The notes: a model not told the origin generated them from the letters alone. DNA of 64,000 nt from Methylococcales bacterium (GCA_030693155.1 JAUYBJ010000026.1:1-64000), one strand, 5' to 3'. Counted from the first letter of the stretch, positions 20,327 to 30,573 are shown. Numbers and translations: made by a program.

Positions 20327-21220
20327 ATGATAAAACGCATCATAGACACCAGCGAAGCCACCTATTTACACGCCAACCATCAACAACTGTTGCTGGACAG
20401 AAACGGCACAGCCATCGCCCGACTGCCGATAGAAGATTTAGGCGTAGTCATCCTGCAACACCCCGCGATTGTTATCACTCAGGCAGTCATTATTGCCTGT
20501 CAGAAGAATAACGTCGTGCTGGTATTCTGTGATGAACGCCATTTGCCTTATTCCGTGTTACTGCCTATTAGTGAAGGCAACACGCTGCACAGTAAAATAC
20601 TACAGCAACAACTGAACGTCAGCCTAGCAACTAAAAAACGGCTGTGGCAACAAGTGGTTAAACAAAAAATCACCCAACAAATGCACACCTTAAAAAATCT
20701 GGATAAGCCTTACAAGCCATTAGAACGACTGGCGGACAACGTTAAAACAGGTGATCCCGACAATTTAGAAGCCCAAGCCGCACAACATTATTGGCGGTTA
20801 TTGTTTGGTAATGACTTTAGGCGTGATGTGGAATTAGACGGTATCAACAGCCTATTGAATTATGGCTATGCCATCATGCGGGCAATGGTGGCACGCGCCA
20901 TTGTCGGCAGCGGCTTGCATCCCGCGCTGGGCTTGCACCATCACAACCAGTACAACGGGCTGTGTTTGGCGGATGATTTAATGGAACCGTTCAGACCGTG
21001 GATTGATTATCGCGTTTATCAAATAGCACAACACCATGCCACGCTGGACATCAACAGGGAAAACAAAATACCGCTACTGAATTTATTATCCGAAACCGTA
21101 GAATGGGAGCAGCAAACCATGCCCTTGATGGTCGCCTGTCATTACTTGATGGCGCAGTTAAAACGCGCCTTTGAAGACCGCCGCATCACCCTGAACTACC
21201 CTAAAATAGTGAGACCTTAA
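20327..21220 (+). CDS. cas1: CRISPR-associated endonuclease Cas1 (type II)
   Basis: RIIDTSEATYLHANHQQLLLDRNGTAIARLPIEDLGVVILQHPAIVITQ; ALGLHHHNQYNGLCLADDLMEPFRPWID. Start at MIKRIIDTS. Confidence 0.95.
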   Translation: MIKRIIDTSEATYLHANHQQLLLDRNGTAIARLPIEDLGVVILQHPAIVITQAVIIACQKNNVVLVFCDERHLPYSVLLPISEGNTLHSKILQQQLNVSLATKKRLWQQVVKQKITQQMHTLKNLDKPYKPLERLADNVKTGDPDNLEAQAAQHYWRLLFGNDFRRDVELDGINSLLNYGYAIMRAMVARAIVGSGLHPALGLHHHNQYNGLCLADDLMEPFRPWIDYRVYQIAQHHATLDINRENKIPLLNLLSETVEWEQQTMPLMVACHYLMAQLKRAFEDRRITLNYPKIVRP

Positions 21221-21247
21221 CCGATGATTTTTGGAGGCTTAAATACC

Positions 21248-21553
21248 ATGTGGGTAATTGTTATGTTTGATTTACCGACCGACAGCGCAGAAGCCAGAAA
21301 ACAATACACGATTTTTCGTGAACATTTGCTTAAAGACGGCTTTACCATGATGCAGTATTCGGTTTATAAACGGCATTGTGCCAGTGAAGAAAATGCGGAC
21401 GCTCATGTGCAACGCATCAAAGCCGACTTACCGCCCGATGGTGAAGTGAGGATTATCAAAATAACCGATAAACAGTTTGGCAGAATGCAGGTTTTTTATG
21501 GAAATTTTCGCAAAGAAACAGAATTGCCACCTGAACAACTGTCACTTTTTTAA
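21248..21553 (+). CDS. cas2: CRISPR-associated endonuclease Cas2
   Basis: MWVIVMFDLPTDSAEARKQYTIFREHLLKDGFTMMQYSVYKRHC. Confidence 0.94.
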   Translation: MWVIVMFDLPTDSAEARKQYTIFREHLLKDGFTMMQYSVYKRHCASEENADAHVQRIKADLPPDGEVRIIKITDKQFGRMQVFYGNFRKETELPPEQLSLF

Positions 21554-21603
21554 ACAAAAAAGTGACAGTTTATTTAGAAAAAACAACTGGTTATGAGAGG
21601 GCT

Positions 21604-22363
21604 AGTGTAACCAACTATAGCCTACCCGCAAACCACAACACCTCATACCATTGCCCTTCGCTATCTCTTAGTGTAACCAACTATAGCCTACCCGCAAACC
21701 ACAACCCGTCTAAGTCCTTATGGTCGTGTCTATAGAGTGTAACCAACTATAGCCTACCCGCAAACCACAACCTATATTCCCCACTGTTCAATTCATCAAT
21801 AAGTGTAACCAACTATAGCCTACCCGCAAACCACAACAAGTCGCCATTGCTTGCCAGTTTGCAATTTAGTGTAACCAACTATAGCCTACCCGCAAACCAC
21901 AACCTGTCGGGGGTGTGTTGATAGCGGGCTTAGAGTGTAACCAACTATAGCCTACCCGCAAACCACAACTAGGTTTTAACGCGACCTCATACAGCATTAA
22001 GTGTAACCAACTATAGCCTACCCGCAAACCACAACTGAAGTGTTGGCACTGACCGCAATTTACGAGTGTAACCAACTATAGCCTACCCGCAAACCCACTG
22101 CCATTAAGTTAAGGATTTTTACAGAATTGTGGGAGTGGCTTTAGCCACGATAATCGTGGCTAAAGCCACTCCCACAGTGTGCATTCCCACGCGACTCATC
22201 ACTGCCATTAAGTTAAGGATTTTTCCGTTCGCCCTGAGCTTGTCGAAGGGTGAATGGAAAAATTCCAGTCCCGAAGTTAAGCCGTTCATGCTTCGACTGT
22301 TCGACAAGCTCACAGCTCAGCACGAACGGCTTAAATTAATGGTAGTGACCCGCAAACCACAAC
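21604..22363 (-). CRISPR. CRISPR array: 8 repeats of 36 bp, 7 spacers of 29-30 bp; the last repeat is split by an inserted element
   Basis: Repeat (+) AGTGTAACCAACTATAGCCTACCCGCAAACCACAAC at 21604, 21670, 21736, 21802, 21868, 21934, 22000 and 22065 (the 8th = 22065-22095 plus 22359-22363 after the insertion). crRNA-sense repeat GTTGTGGTTTGCGGGTAGGCTATAGTTGGTTACACT inferred from the tracrRNA anti-repeat strand. Confidence 0.97.
22096..22347. mobile_element. 252-bp non-autonomous (MITE-like) element with IS4-like ends inserted in CRISPR repeat 8
   Basis: TIRs CACTGCCATTAAGTTAAG / revcomp of CTTAAATTAATGGTAGTG (CACTACCATTAATTTAAG), 16/18 identical; 11-bp direct duplication ACCCGCAAACC at 22085-22095 and 22348-22358; no transposase ORF. 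Confidence 0.88.
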
Positions 22364-22370
22364 CAACCAA

Positions 22371-23720
22371 CTACTTGCCGATACAAAAACTGGAAAATAT
22401 TTTGCCCAGTAAATCATCAGAGCTGAACTGTCCTGTGATTTCAGCGAGGGCATTTTGCGCTTGCTTTAAATCTTCGGCAACCAATTCACCTGCCAAGCTG
22501 GTTTGTAGTTGCGATAAGGCACGGGTGACGGATTCATAACCTTGATTTAAGGCTTCGATGTGCCGTCTGCGGGCGATGAACACGTTTTCAGTGTTGGCAT
22601 TGAAATCCACGCTTTGTTTCAGGTGTTCAGTGAGCAGTTCCATGCCCTGCCCTGTTTTGATGGACAGGTAGATGTCGCTTTGATGTTCATGGTGTTTAAT
22701 TGCTGGTGTGATGCCCAGTAAATCAATTTTGTTGTAGATTTTGGTGATGTCGATATGGGCGGGTAATGAGGCGAGTAATTCGGGATCTTCGGTTTCTCTG
22801 GCATCAATCAACAGCAGAATTTTGTCGGCTTTTTCAATTTCTGCCCACGCGCGGCGGATGCCTTCCTGTTCGATAGCGTTATCGCTGTCGTGCAAGCCTG
22901 CGGTGTCGATGATGTGCAGCGGCATTCCATCCAGCTGAATACGTTCGCGCAATACGTCGCGCGTTGTACCCGCTATATCGGTAACGATAGCGGCTTCATG
23001 TCCTGCCAGTGCGTTCAATAAGCTGGACTTACCTGCGTTGGGTTTGCCCGCGAGTACGATGGTCATACCGTCATGCAGTAAGCGTCCTTGATTGGCAGTT
23101 TTTTGGATGTGTTCAAGTCGCTCTAATAAACGAATAAGGCGATTTTCAACCACGCCATCACTGAGAAAATCAATTTCTTCATCGACAAAATCAATCGCGG
23201 CTTCTACATAAATGCGCAGTTCGGTGAGTTCTTCAACCAGTTGGTTGATTTGCTCGGAGAATACCCCCTGCATGGATTTTTGTGCGGAACGCACTGCTTG
23301 TTCGGTGCTGCTGGTGATGAGGTCGGCAACCGCTTCGGCTTGGGCTAAATCCAGTTTGTTATTTAAAAATGCGCGTTCGGTGAATTCACCTGCATTGGCG
23401 AGCCTCGCGCCCAGACTGATAACGCGGCGTAATACCATATCCAGCACCACTGCGCCGCCGTGTCCTTGCAATTCAAGGATGTCTTCGCCTGTGTAGGAAT
23501 GGGGATTGGGGAAATACAGGGCGATGCCTGAATCAATAATACTGCCGTCGCTATCGAGAAACGAGGTGTACACGGCGTGGCGTGGTGTTATCGGTTTATT
23601 GAGCAATTGACGGGCAATATCGGCAACTAACACGCCTGAGATGCGGATAATGCCGACTCCACCGTTACCTGAGGGTGTGGCGATAGCGGCGATGGTATCG
23701 GTATTTTTTAACATTATCAT
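22371..23720 (-). CDS. mnmE: tRNA uridine-5-carboxymethylaminomethyl modification GTPase MnmE
   Basis: [49 protein letters not shown]-terminal FCIGK. Confidence 0.97.
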   Translation of the reverse strand: MIMLKNTDTIAAIATPSGNGGVGIIRISGVLVADIARQLLNKPITPRHAVYTSFLDSDGSIIDSGIALYFPNPHSYTGEDILELQGHGGAVVLDMVLRRVISLGARLANAGEFTERAFLNNKLDLAQAEAVADLITSSTEQAVRSAQKSMQGVFSEQINQLVEELTELRIYVEAAIDFVDEEIDFLSDGVVENRLIRLLERLEHIQKTANQGRLLHDGMTIVLAGKPNAGKSSLLNALAGHEAAIVTDIAGTTRDVLRERIQLDGMPLHIIDTAGLHDSDNAIEQEGIRRAWAEIEKADKILLLIDARETEDPELLASLPAHIDITKIYNKIDLLGITPAIKHHEHQSDIYLSIKTGQGMELLTEHLKQSVDFNANTENVFIARRRHIEALNQGYESVTRALSQLQTSLAGELVAEDLKQAQNALAEITGQFSSDDLLGKIFSSFCIGK

Positions 23721-23737
23721 GCCTCAATATGAAAAAA

Positions 23738-23768
23738 CCTCCGAGATTTTAAAAACCTCGGAGGTTTG
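23738..23768. terminator. Palindrome between yidC and mnmE
   Basis: aaacctccgagattttaaaaacctcggaggttt: inverted repeat with AT-rich loop. Confidence 0.5.
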
Positions 23769-23795
23769 GGCTTGTTTTAGTAGACCAAAAAGCCG

Positions 23796-25511
23796 TTACA
23801 CTTCTTTTTCTATTTGCTTGGTGATGATGGTTTGTTGAATAATCGACAAAGTATTGTTGATAACCCAGTACAGCACTAAACCCGCAGGGAAGAACAGGAA
23901 GAATATAGTGAACACGATAGGAAACATTTTCATGACTTTCGCCTGAATAGGATCAATCGGTGCGGGATTGAGACCTTGCTGAATTTTCATGGTAATGCCC
24001 ATAATAACCGGCAACACATAGAACGGGTCTTGTATGGATAAATCTTGTATCCATAACATGAACGGTGCCTGACGGAATTCAACGGTTTCACTCAATACCC
24101 AATACAATGCCATGAAGACAGGAATTTGTACCAATATGGGTAAACAGCCGCCCAATGGATTCACTTTTTCCTTTTTGTACAATGCCATCATTTCAGTGTT
24201 GAAACGCGGTCTGTCATCGGCAAAACGCTCTTGCAGTTCTTTCAAACGCGGTTGAATTTTGCGCATTTTCGCCATTGATTTAAAACTGGCTTGTGACAGC
24301 GGGAAAAATAACAGTTTTATACATAAAGTAACGCCGATGATAGCCAGTCCCCAGTTGCCTATAAAGCTGTGAATTTTGTCCAGTAACCAGTAAATAGGTT
24401 TGCCGACAAAAGTCAGTACACTGTAATCAACGGTTAATTCCAGACCTGTCGCTACTTTTTCCATGACAGGCTGAATTTTCGGCCCAGCATATAATTGTGC
24501 GGAAAATTTGGTCTCAGTGTTGTTCAGGACATTAATCGACGGCGAATAAGAGCCGATTAAATAGCGACCGTCTTTTAATTCATCGGTGTATAAATTATTT
24601 TCCTGATCCGCAGGTGGAATCCATGCCGACGCAAAATAATGTTGAATCATTGCCGTCCAGCCGCCTTTAGTGGCGACTTTAAGATTCTCTTCGCTCATGT
24701 CATCGAAGCTGATTTTTTGGTATTTATTTTTGTCAGTATAAACAACACCGCCGTCATACGCTCTCATACCGCCTGTGAGCATATTGCCCTTGTCTTCGGT
24801 ATTAGGAACGCGCAATAATTGGCTGTATTGTCTGCCCGTCCACATTTTTCCTGTGTTGTTTTTAATGCTTTGCTCCAGCGCAATTGCGTAGCTACCGCGT
24901 GTAAAGGTAAATACTTTGCTGACTGTCAAGCCATTATTGTCTGTCCATGTTAATGGTACGGATAGGCTTTCTTGCCCGTCTGCCAAGGTGTAACTGTCTT
25001 GTGCGGCAGTAAATACGCTGTAGTGATTAGGTGCGGTGGCAGATTCTTTTTCAGTAATAAAACCACTTTGCGCAAGAAATAATTTTTCTGCATCGCTGTT
25101 AAACAATCTGACAGGTGCGGTGTTTTTTTCTGCAACCGACATACCCACTAAACTGCGTAAGTAGTCAACGGTGGTATTGGATTTTTCAACAGGGTAGTTG
25201 AGCAAGTCCAGATTTAAAATCGTGCCGCCCTGCGGATCAATTTCCAAAGCGATAACATCGGTTTTAACTTTGATGGTACTGGTTTTGGCAACGACTGCGG
25301 CAGTTAAAGGCACAGAACCTGCTGGCTGTTCACTGCTACCGCCTTCTGCGGTTGTGCCGCCTGTGGTACTGGGCAGGTCATCGACATTAATAGCGGTACT
25401 GGCTATTTCTGCGGCGGGTGGTTTGGGGCCATAATCAATTTGCCAAGCTTGATACAACATAAAAACAAGCATTGCAAACGTAACGACGAGTATAAATCTT
25501 ATGTTATCCAT
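23796..25511 (-). CDS. yidC: Membrane protein insertase YidC
   Basis: [67 protein letters not shown]. Confidence 0.97.
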   Translation of the reverse strand: MDNIRFILVVTFAMLVFMLYQAWQIDYGPKPPAAEIASTAINVDDLPSTTGGTTAEGGSSEQPAGSVPLTAAVVAKTSTIKVKTDVIALEIDPQGGTILNLDLLNYPVEKSNTTVDYLRSLVGMSVAEKNTAPVRLFNSDAEKLFLAQSGFITEKESATAPNHYSVFTAAQDSYTLADGQESLSVPLTWTDNNGLTVSKVFTFTRGSYAIALEQSIKNNTGKMWTGRQYSQLLRVPNTEDKGNMLTGGMRAYDGGVVYTDKNKYQKISFDDMSEENLKVATKGGWTAMIQHYFASAWIPPADQENNLYTDELKDGRYLIGSYSPSINVLNNTETKFSAQLYAGPKIQPVMEKVATGLELTVDYSVLTFVGKPIYWLLDKIHSFIGNWGLAIIGVTLCIKLLFFPLSQASFKSMAKMRKIQPRLKELQERFADDRPRFNTEMMALYKKEKVNPLGGCLPILVQIPVFMALYWVLSETVEFRQAPFMLWIQDLSIQDPFYVLPVIMGITMKIQQGLNPAPIDPIQAKVMKMFPIVFTIFFLFFPAGLVLYWVINNTLSIIQQTIITKQIEKEV

Positions 25512-25737
25512 TCTTTTTACCAAATTTTTCTGGAACAGGATCAATGCCGCCTTCATGGAAGGGATGGCATTTTAATAATCTTCTGAGTGTGAGATAGAGG
25601 CCGATAACAGTGCCGTGGCGTGTCAGTGCTTCCAGCGAATAATGAGAGCAACTTGGATAGAAACGACAGTTAGACCCAAGTAAAGGGCTAATAAAGTACC
25701 GATAAAATTTTATCAGTGCTATGAGTGCGAAGCGCAT
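25504..25737 (-). CDS. yidD: Membrane protein insertion efficiency factor YidD
   Basis: [34 protein letters not shown]. Confidence 0.96.
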   Translation of the reverse strand: MRFALIALIKFYRYFISPLLGSNCRFYPSCSHYSLEALTRHGTVIGLYLTLRRLLKCHPFHEGGIDPVPEKFGKKNG

Positions 25738-26087
25738 CGGGCGACCAACCTAAGCCAATGCTTTTCCAAAGACTTTCTTAATAATTCCAGCGGCACACCG
25801 ATTGCCTCTTTACGAGCCAAAACGACAATATCTATATTACCCAGATTTTCTTGTAACCTAAAGTTTTCCCTGACAGTACGTTTAATAATATTTCTATGCA
25901 CTGCTTTTCGTATATTTTTTTTAGCTATCGCTAAGCCTAGCCGTGAATGATCTAAATCATTTTGAATGGCTAACAGGGTAAAATATTGGTCACTGGATTT
26001 TACAGGCTTAGCAAACACTTTTTTATACTCAGCCGGTTTTTTTAACCGGCACTGAGGGGAAAAACTAAAAGTGGCTGTTTCACACAC
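25719..26087 (-). CDS. rnpA: Ribonuclease P protein component
   Basis: [12 protein letters not shown]...[32 protein letters not shown] start. Confidence 0.95.
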   Translation of the reverse strand: MCETATFSFSPQCRLKKPAEYKKVFAKPVKSSDQYFTLLAIQNDLDHSRLGLAIAKKNIRKAVHRNIIKRTVRENFRLQENLGNIDIVVLARKEAIGVPLELLRKSLEKHWLRLVARCASHS

Positions 26088-26217
26088 GCGTTAACTGTGC
26101 GCGACCTTTCGCTCTACGCGCTTTAATGACGTTACGACCGCCGACAGTTGCCATTCTGGCACGAAAGCCGTGAGTTCTTGCACGTTTGATTTTACTTGGT
26201 TGGTATGTTCTTTTCAT
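26080..26217 (-). CDS. rpmH: 50S ribosomal protein L34
   Basis: Read on the minus strand: [45 protein letters not shown] (not in the ORF list because of length). Confidence 0.97.
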   Translation of the reverse strand: MKRTYQPSKIKRARTHGFRARMATVGGRNVIKARRAKGRAQLTRV

Positions 26218-26369
26218 TTTACTATGAGCCTACAGATGAGTTTTAACAAAAACGGATAAAAAAGACTGCCGATGATAAAATAATCCATGCACACTGTCAA
26301 TTCTGTAGTGTAATGTTTTATTACGGTATAGTGGTACGCCACACCCCATCGAACTATTATCGACTGCAC

Positions 26370-27701
26370 ATGAATTCAATCTGGAACAACTGTCTTGCTA
26401 AACTTGAAAATGAAATACCCAGTTCAGACTTCAGTACATGGATACGCCCGCTTCAGTCGGTAGAAGATGCCACTCAGATTAAATTACTCGCACCCAATCG
26501 TTTTGTACTGGACTGGGTCAAAGAACATTATTTTGCCAAAATAGAGACCTCTGTTCGGGAGTTTTCTAATGGCACAATGAGTTTAAATCTGGAAATCGGC
26601 TCCAAAAGTTCTGCACCTCCTACCGCAGTGACTGCCACTAAAAAAACCGGCAAACAGGACGCTGAACCGAAAAAAGCAGGGCCTAATTTCCTGAACAAAG
26701 CCTTTACCTTTGATAATTTTGTCGAAGGCAAATCCAATCAGTTGGCAAGAGCCGCATCATTGCAAGTGTCTGAAAATATCGGCAGAGCCTACAACCCATT
26801 ATTAATTTACGGCAGTTCAGGCTTGGGCAAAACCCATTTAATGCACGCTATCGGCAATGCCATTGTCGCCAATAATCCGTCTGCCACCGTTGTTTATCTG
26901 CATTCAGAAAAATTCGTACAGGATATGGTCAGAGCCTTACAGCAAAATGCTATCGGGAAATTTAAGGAATATTACCGTGCCATTGATGTGCTGTTAATTG
27001 ACGATATTCAGTTTTTTGCGGGCAAAGAACGCTCGCAAGAAGAGTTTTTTCATACCTTTAATTCGTTATTGGATAGAAAACATCAGGTGGTTCTCACCTG
27101 CGACAAGTACCCGAAAGAAATCGTCGGACTGGAAGAGCGGTTAAAATCGCGTTTCGGTTCAGGATTGCCCGTATCCATTGAACCGCCCGACATGGAAACC
27201 CGCGCCGCTATTTTGCTGAAAAAAACCGCGCAGTCAAATATCCATCTGCCACAAGAAGTGGCGTTTTTTATTGCCAAACGCATTCCGTCCAATGTGCGTG
27301 ATTTAGAAGGTGCATTGCGCCGAGTGATTGCCAACGCGCAATTTACGGGGCGTGACATCACCATCGAATTTACTAAAGAAGCCCTGCACGATTTAATTTC
27401 TTTACAGGATAAACTGGTTAATATCGACAATATTCAAAAAACCGTTGCGGATTATTACAAAATTCGCGTCGCCGATTTATTGTCCAAAAGCCGTAGTCAA
27501 CCCGTCACCAGACCACGACAAATCGCCATGTGTTTAGCCAGAGAACTCACCACACAAGGCTTATGCGCTATCGGTGATGCCTTTGGCGGACGCGATCACA
27601 CCACCGTTATCAATGCCTGTAAAAAAGTGGCTGAGCTGAAAAAATCGGACATGAAAATCGCCGAAGATTATGCCAATTTACTACGCTCTTTATCCCACTA
27701 A
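26370..27701 (+). CDS. dnaA: Chromosomal replication initiator protein DnaA
   Basis: [60 protein letters not shown]. Confidence 0.98.
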   Translation: MNSIWNNCLAKLENEIPSSDFSTWIRPLQSVEDATQIKLLAPNRFVLDWVKEHYFAKIETSVREFSNGTMSLNLEIGSKSSAPPTAVTATKKTGKQDAEPKKAGPNFLNKAFTFDNFVEGKSNQLARAASLQVSENIGRAYNPLLIYGSSGLGKTHLMHAIGNAIVANNPSATVVYLHSEKFVQDMVRALQQNAIGKFKEYYRAIDVLLIDDIQFFAGKERSQEEFFHTFNSLLDRKHQVVLTCDKYPKEIVGLEERLKSRFGSGLPVSIEPPDMETRAAILLKKTAQSNIHLPQEVAFFIAKRIPSNVRDLEGALRRVIANAQFTGRDITIEFTKEALHDLISLQDKLVNIDNIQKTVADYYKIRVADLLSKSRSQPVTRPRQIAMCLARELTTQGLCAIGDAFGGRDHTTVINACKKVAELKKSDMKIAEDYANLLRSLSH

Positions 27702-27715
27702 CTGGTTGAGCCATT

Positions 27716-29461
27716 ATGTATTATCAGGGTATTAAAAAAGTCATCACGCAACGCCCCGTCAGCAAAAAAGCGGTTCAATTCGGCGATATTCACCCCCTAT
27801 TAGCGCGTATCTATGCCGCCAGAGGCTTAAGTACCGAGACAGAATTAGATAGAAGTCTCGCTAAACTGCCCTCCCCTTGGTTGCTATCAGGGATGACGGA
27901 GATGGTGGAGCAATTAATCACCGCGATTAAAGACCAAAAGCGACTGTGCATCGTCGCCGATTTTGATGCAGACGGGGCGACCAGTTGTGCGGTGGCGATT
28001 AAAGGCTTGCAATTATTGGGTGCGAACCATGTCAGTTTTGTTGTGCCGAATCGTTTTGAATACGGCTACGGTTTAACGCCTGAAATTGTCGAACTGGTTA
28101 AACTGCAAACTCCTGATATTATTATCACCGTCGATAACGGCATCTCCAGCGTAGACGGCGTAAAAGCGGCGAAAGATGCAGGTATCACCGTGCTGGTAAC
28201 CGACCATCATTTACCGCCCGCTGAATTACCCGAAGCTGATGCGATTGTGAATCCTAATCTGCTTGATGACAAATTCCCCAGCGGCGCATTAGCGGGCGTG
28301 GGCGTGATGTTTTATGTGTTACTGGCACTGCGCAACCGCTTGCGGGAACTGCACTGGTTTGAACAACAGCAGGTCGCCGAACCCAATCTTGCGCAGTTAT
28401 TGGATTATGTCGCCTTAGGCACGGTTGCCGATGTGGTAGCACTGGATCAGGTCAATCGCATTTTGGTGTATCAAGGATTGCAACGCATCCGCACAGGACG
28501 GGCGCACGCAGGTTTAATGGCATTAATTGAAGTCTCAGGCAAAAATTATCAGACCATGAGCGCGACTGATTTCGGTTTTTCGCTCGGCCCCAGATTAAAT
28601 GCCGCAGGGCGCATGAATGATATGGCGATAGGCATTGAATGCTTATTGACTAACGACCCGCAACTGGCAAAAGAACTCGCCGCACAACTGGATGAATTTA
28701 ATCAGGATCGCCGCGAAGTGGAGGGCGTGATGAAACAACAAGCCATCAGTTATCTTGCAGAAATGAAACCGCTGGATGAGCGGCATTTGCCTGCGGGCGT
28801 GTGTTTATACGATAAAACGTGGCATCAAGGCGTTATCGGCATTCTGGCATCACGCATCAAAGACCGTATTCATCGCCCTGTGATTGCCTTTGCGCCTGCT
28901 GGCGACGATTTAATCAAAGGTTCGGCACGTTCCATTACCGGCGTGCATATTCGTGACGTACTAAGCGACATTGCTAGTCTGCATCCGCAGTTGCTCAGTA
29001 AGTTCGGCGGTCATGCAATGGCGGCGGGTTTAAGTTTAAAAATGCACGATTATCCCCCGTTTGCGCTGGCGTTTGATGACATGGTTGCCAAACGATTGGC
29101 TCATGTGGATTTAGAACAAAAAGTATTATCCGATGGTGAATTGAGCGAGCAGGACATGACGGTGGAATTTGCCGAGCTGTTACAAAACGCAGGGCCGTGG
29201 GGACAAGAATTCCCAGAACCCATTTTTGACGGTATATTTGATGTGATTCAGGCGCGAATTGTCGGACAGCGGCATCTTAAATTAGTGCTGAGAAAGCCTG
29301 ACGGACAGCTACTGATTGATGCGATTGCCTTTTCTATCGACCAACCTGAAAAATGGTTAGGTCTACGGCAGACACACGCCGCTTATCGACTGGATATTAA
29401 CGAGTACCGAGGCAACCGTACTGTGCAGTTTATTGTGCAGTATCTGGAAAAAATTATTTAA
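27716..29461 (+). CDS. recJ: Single-stranded-DNA-specific exonuclease RecJ
   Basis: VADFDADGATSCAVAIKGL, VTDHHLPP, GPRLNAAGRM, SKFGGHAMAAGL. Confidence 0.95.
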   Translation: MYYQGIKKVITQRPVSKKAVQFGDIHPLLARIYAARGLSTETELDRSLAKLPSPWLLSGMTEMVEQLITAIKDQKRLCIVADFDADGATSCAVAIKGLQLLGANHVSFVVPNRFEYGYGLTPEIVELVKLQTPDIIITVDNGISSVDGVKAAKDAGITVLVTDHHLPPAELPEADAIVNPNLLDDKFPSGALAGVGVMFYVLLALRNRLRELHWFEQQQVAEPNLAQLLDYVALGTVADVVALDQVNRILVYQGLQRIRTGRAHAGLMALIEVSGKNYQTMSATDFGFSLGPRLNAAGRMNDMAIGIECLLTNDPQLAKELAAQLDEFNQDRREVEGVMKQQAISYLAEMKPLDERHLPAGVCLYDKTWHQGVIGILASRIKDRIHRPVIAFAPAGDDLIKGSARSITGVHIRDVLSDIASLHPQLLSKFGGHAMAAGLSLKMHDYPPFALAFDDMVAKRLAHVDLEQKVLSDGELSEQDMTVEFAELLQNAGPWGQEFPEPIFDGIFDVIQARIVGQRHLKLVLRKPDGQLLIDAIAFSIDQPEKWLGLRQTHAAYRLDINEYRGNRTVQFIVQYLEKII

Positions 29462-29465
29462 TCAT

Positions 29466-29501
29466 CAGACCTGACAGGTGTTAAACACCTGTCAGGTCTT
29501 T
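29466..29501. terminator. Bidirectional terminator-like palindrome after recJ
   Basis: gacctgacaggtgttaaacacctgtcaggtcttt. Confidence 0.75.
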
Positions 29502-29515
29502 ATCAAGCCAGCGAC

Positions 29516-30562
29516 TTATTTTTTATCGCCTTTCTTGTCTTCTTTTTTGTCTTTATGTTCTGGTTTTACTGGGATAGTGTCGTGGTGCTTGGCAGGTGCG
29601 GCTTCTGCTTTAGCAGGTTCAGCTGGTTTCGCTGTACCCGCTTCTTCAACAGCGGCAGGTTTGTCTTCTGCAACGGGTGCCGGTTCAGCCGCCGCTGGTT
29701 TGTCTTCTGTCAACGGAACTAAAATTTCCACTTTTGCTTGTTTACGCATTTCTTCGACCATTTTTTTGACTTTTTTGCGTTCTAACTGTGGTTTGAATTG
29801 TTCTTTAACGGCATCAAACGGAGGTGGCGTTTGGGCGCGTGAATCTTCTCTTAAAATGATGTGATAACCGAACTGGGTTTTAACAGGCTCTTTGGAGTAT
29901 TTGCCTTTTTCCAATTTAGCCACTGCTTCCGAGAACGGTTCAACCATTTGTCCAGCCGCAAACCAACCTAATTCACCGCCGTTTTGTGATTCTTTCGCAT
30001 CCAGAGAATGTTTATTCGCCAAATCAGCAAACTTCGCGCCCTTGTCTAAATCAGCAATCAGTTTTTTAGCTTCGGCTTCATCTTTAACCAAAATTTGGCT
30101 GGCTTTGTATTCCGTTGCATTTGAACCACCTACTTTGCTGTCATATTCGGCTTTCAGGTCTGCATCAGTAACAGGATTGGTTTTTAAATAGTTTTGCAGG
30201 TCTGCTTGAGTTAATAAGGTGTTTCTGGCACTTTCAAGTTGATCGACCACTTCAGGTGATTGATCCAATTTCTTTTGCAGAGCATCCTGAATCAATAACT
30301 GGCGTTGTACCAATTCTTCAATCAGTTTTTCTTTAGGAAAGGTTTGACCTTGACCGCGTACCGCAATTTCTTTTTCCAGATCAGCCAGTGTTGATTTAGC
30401 GATGTACTGACCATTTACAACCGCAACTGCATCCGCTTTATCAACGACAACAGATGACGAGCTGGCAGCAGGTGCAGTGCCGTTAGCAGGTGCTGAGCCT
30501 TTGTCACAACCAGCAATCAGAGCAGTACCTGCAACCAGCAGAGAAACGAGCTTTTTTTTCAT
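29516..30562 (-). CDS. Peptidylprolyl isomerase (parvulin/PpiC type, EpsD/SurA-like lipoprotein) with low-complexity Ala/Pro/Lys tail
   Basis: Lipobox LIAGC; YKASQILVKDEAEAKKLIADLDKGAKFADLANKHSLD...GGELGWFAAGQMVEPF. Confidence 0.87.
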   Translation of the reverse strand: MKKKLVSLLVAGTALIAGCDKGSAPANGTAPAASSSSVVVDKADAVAVVNGQYIAKSTLADLEKEIAVRGQGQTFPKEKLIEELVQRQLLIQDALQKKLDQSPEVVDQLESARNTLLTQADLQNYLKTNPVTDADLKAEYDSKVGGSNATEYKASQILVKDEAEAKKLIADLDKGAKFADLANKHSLDAKESQNGGELGWFAAGQMVEPFSEAVAKLEKGKYSKEPVKTQFGYHIILREDSRAQTPPPFDAVKEQFKPQLERKKVKKMVEEMRKQAKVEILVPLTEDKPAAAEPAPVAEDKPAAVEEAGTAKPAEPAKAEAAPAKHHDTIPVKPEHKDKKEDKKGDKK

Positions 30563-30573
30563 GGGTTTAATCC

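Noticed and set aside
21640-22064. Self-targeting spacers against this window
   Set aside because: No spacer match was noticed elsewhere in the window by eye; an exact search was not possible, so no claim is made.
21866-22075. ORF of 69 aa with repeated CGLRVGYSWLH
   Set aside because: It is the CRISPR repeat-spacer unit (66 bp, divisible by 3) translated on the minus strand; not a gene.
22065-22100. Repeat 8 as a naturally degenerate terminal repeat
   Set aside because: The missing 5 bp are found at 22359-22363 after an element with an 11-bp duplication, so it is an interrupted perfect repeat.
22119-22539. ORFs over the mnmE-array junction
   Set aside because: They run through the MITE and antisense to mnmE; no coding support.
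26218-26369. oriC between rpmH and dnaA
   Set aside because: Expected by position, but no convincing DnaA boxes seen by eye; not called as a feature.
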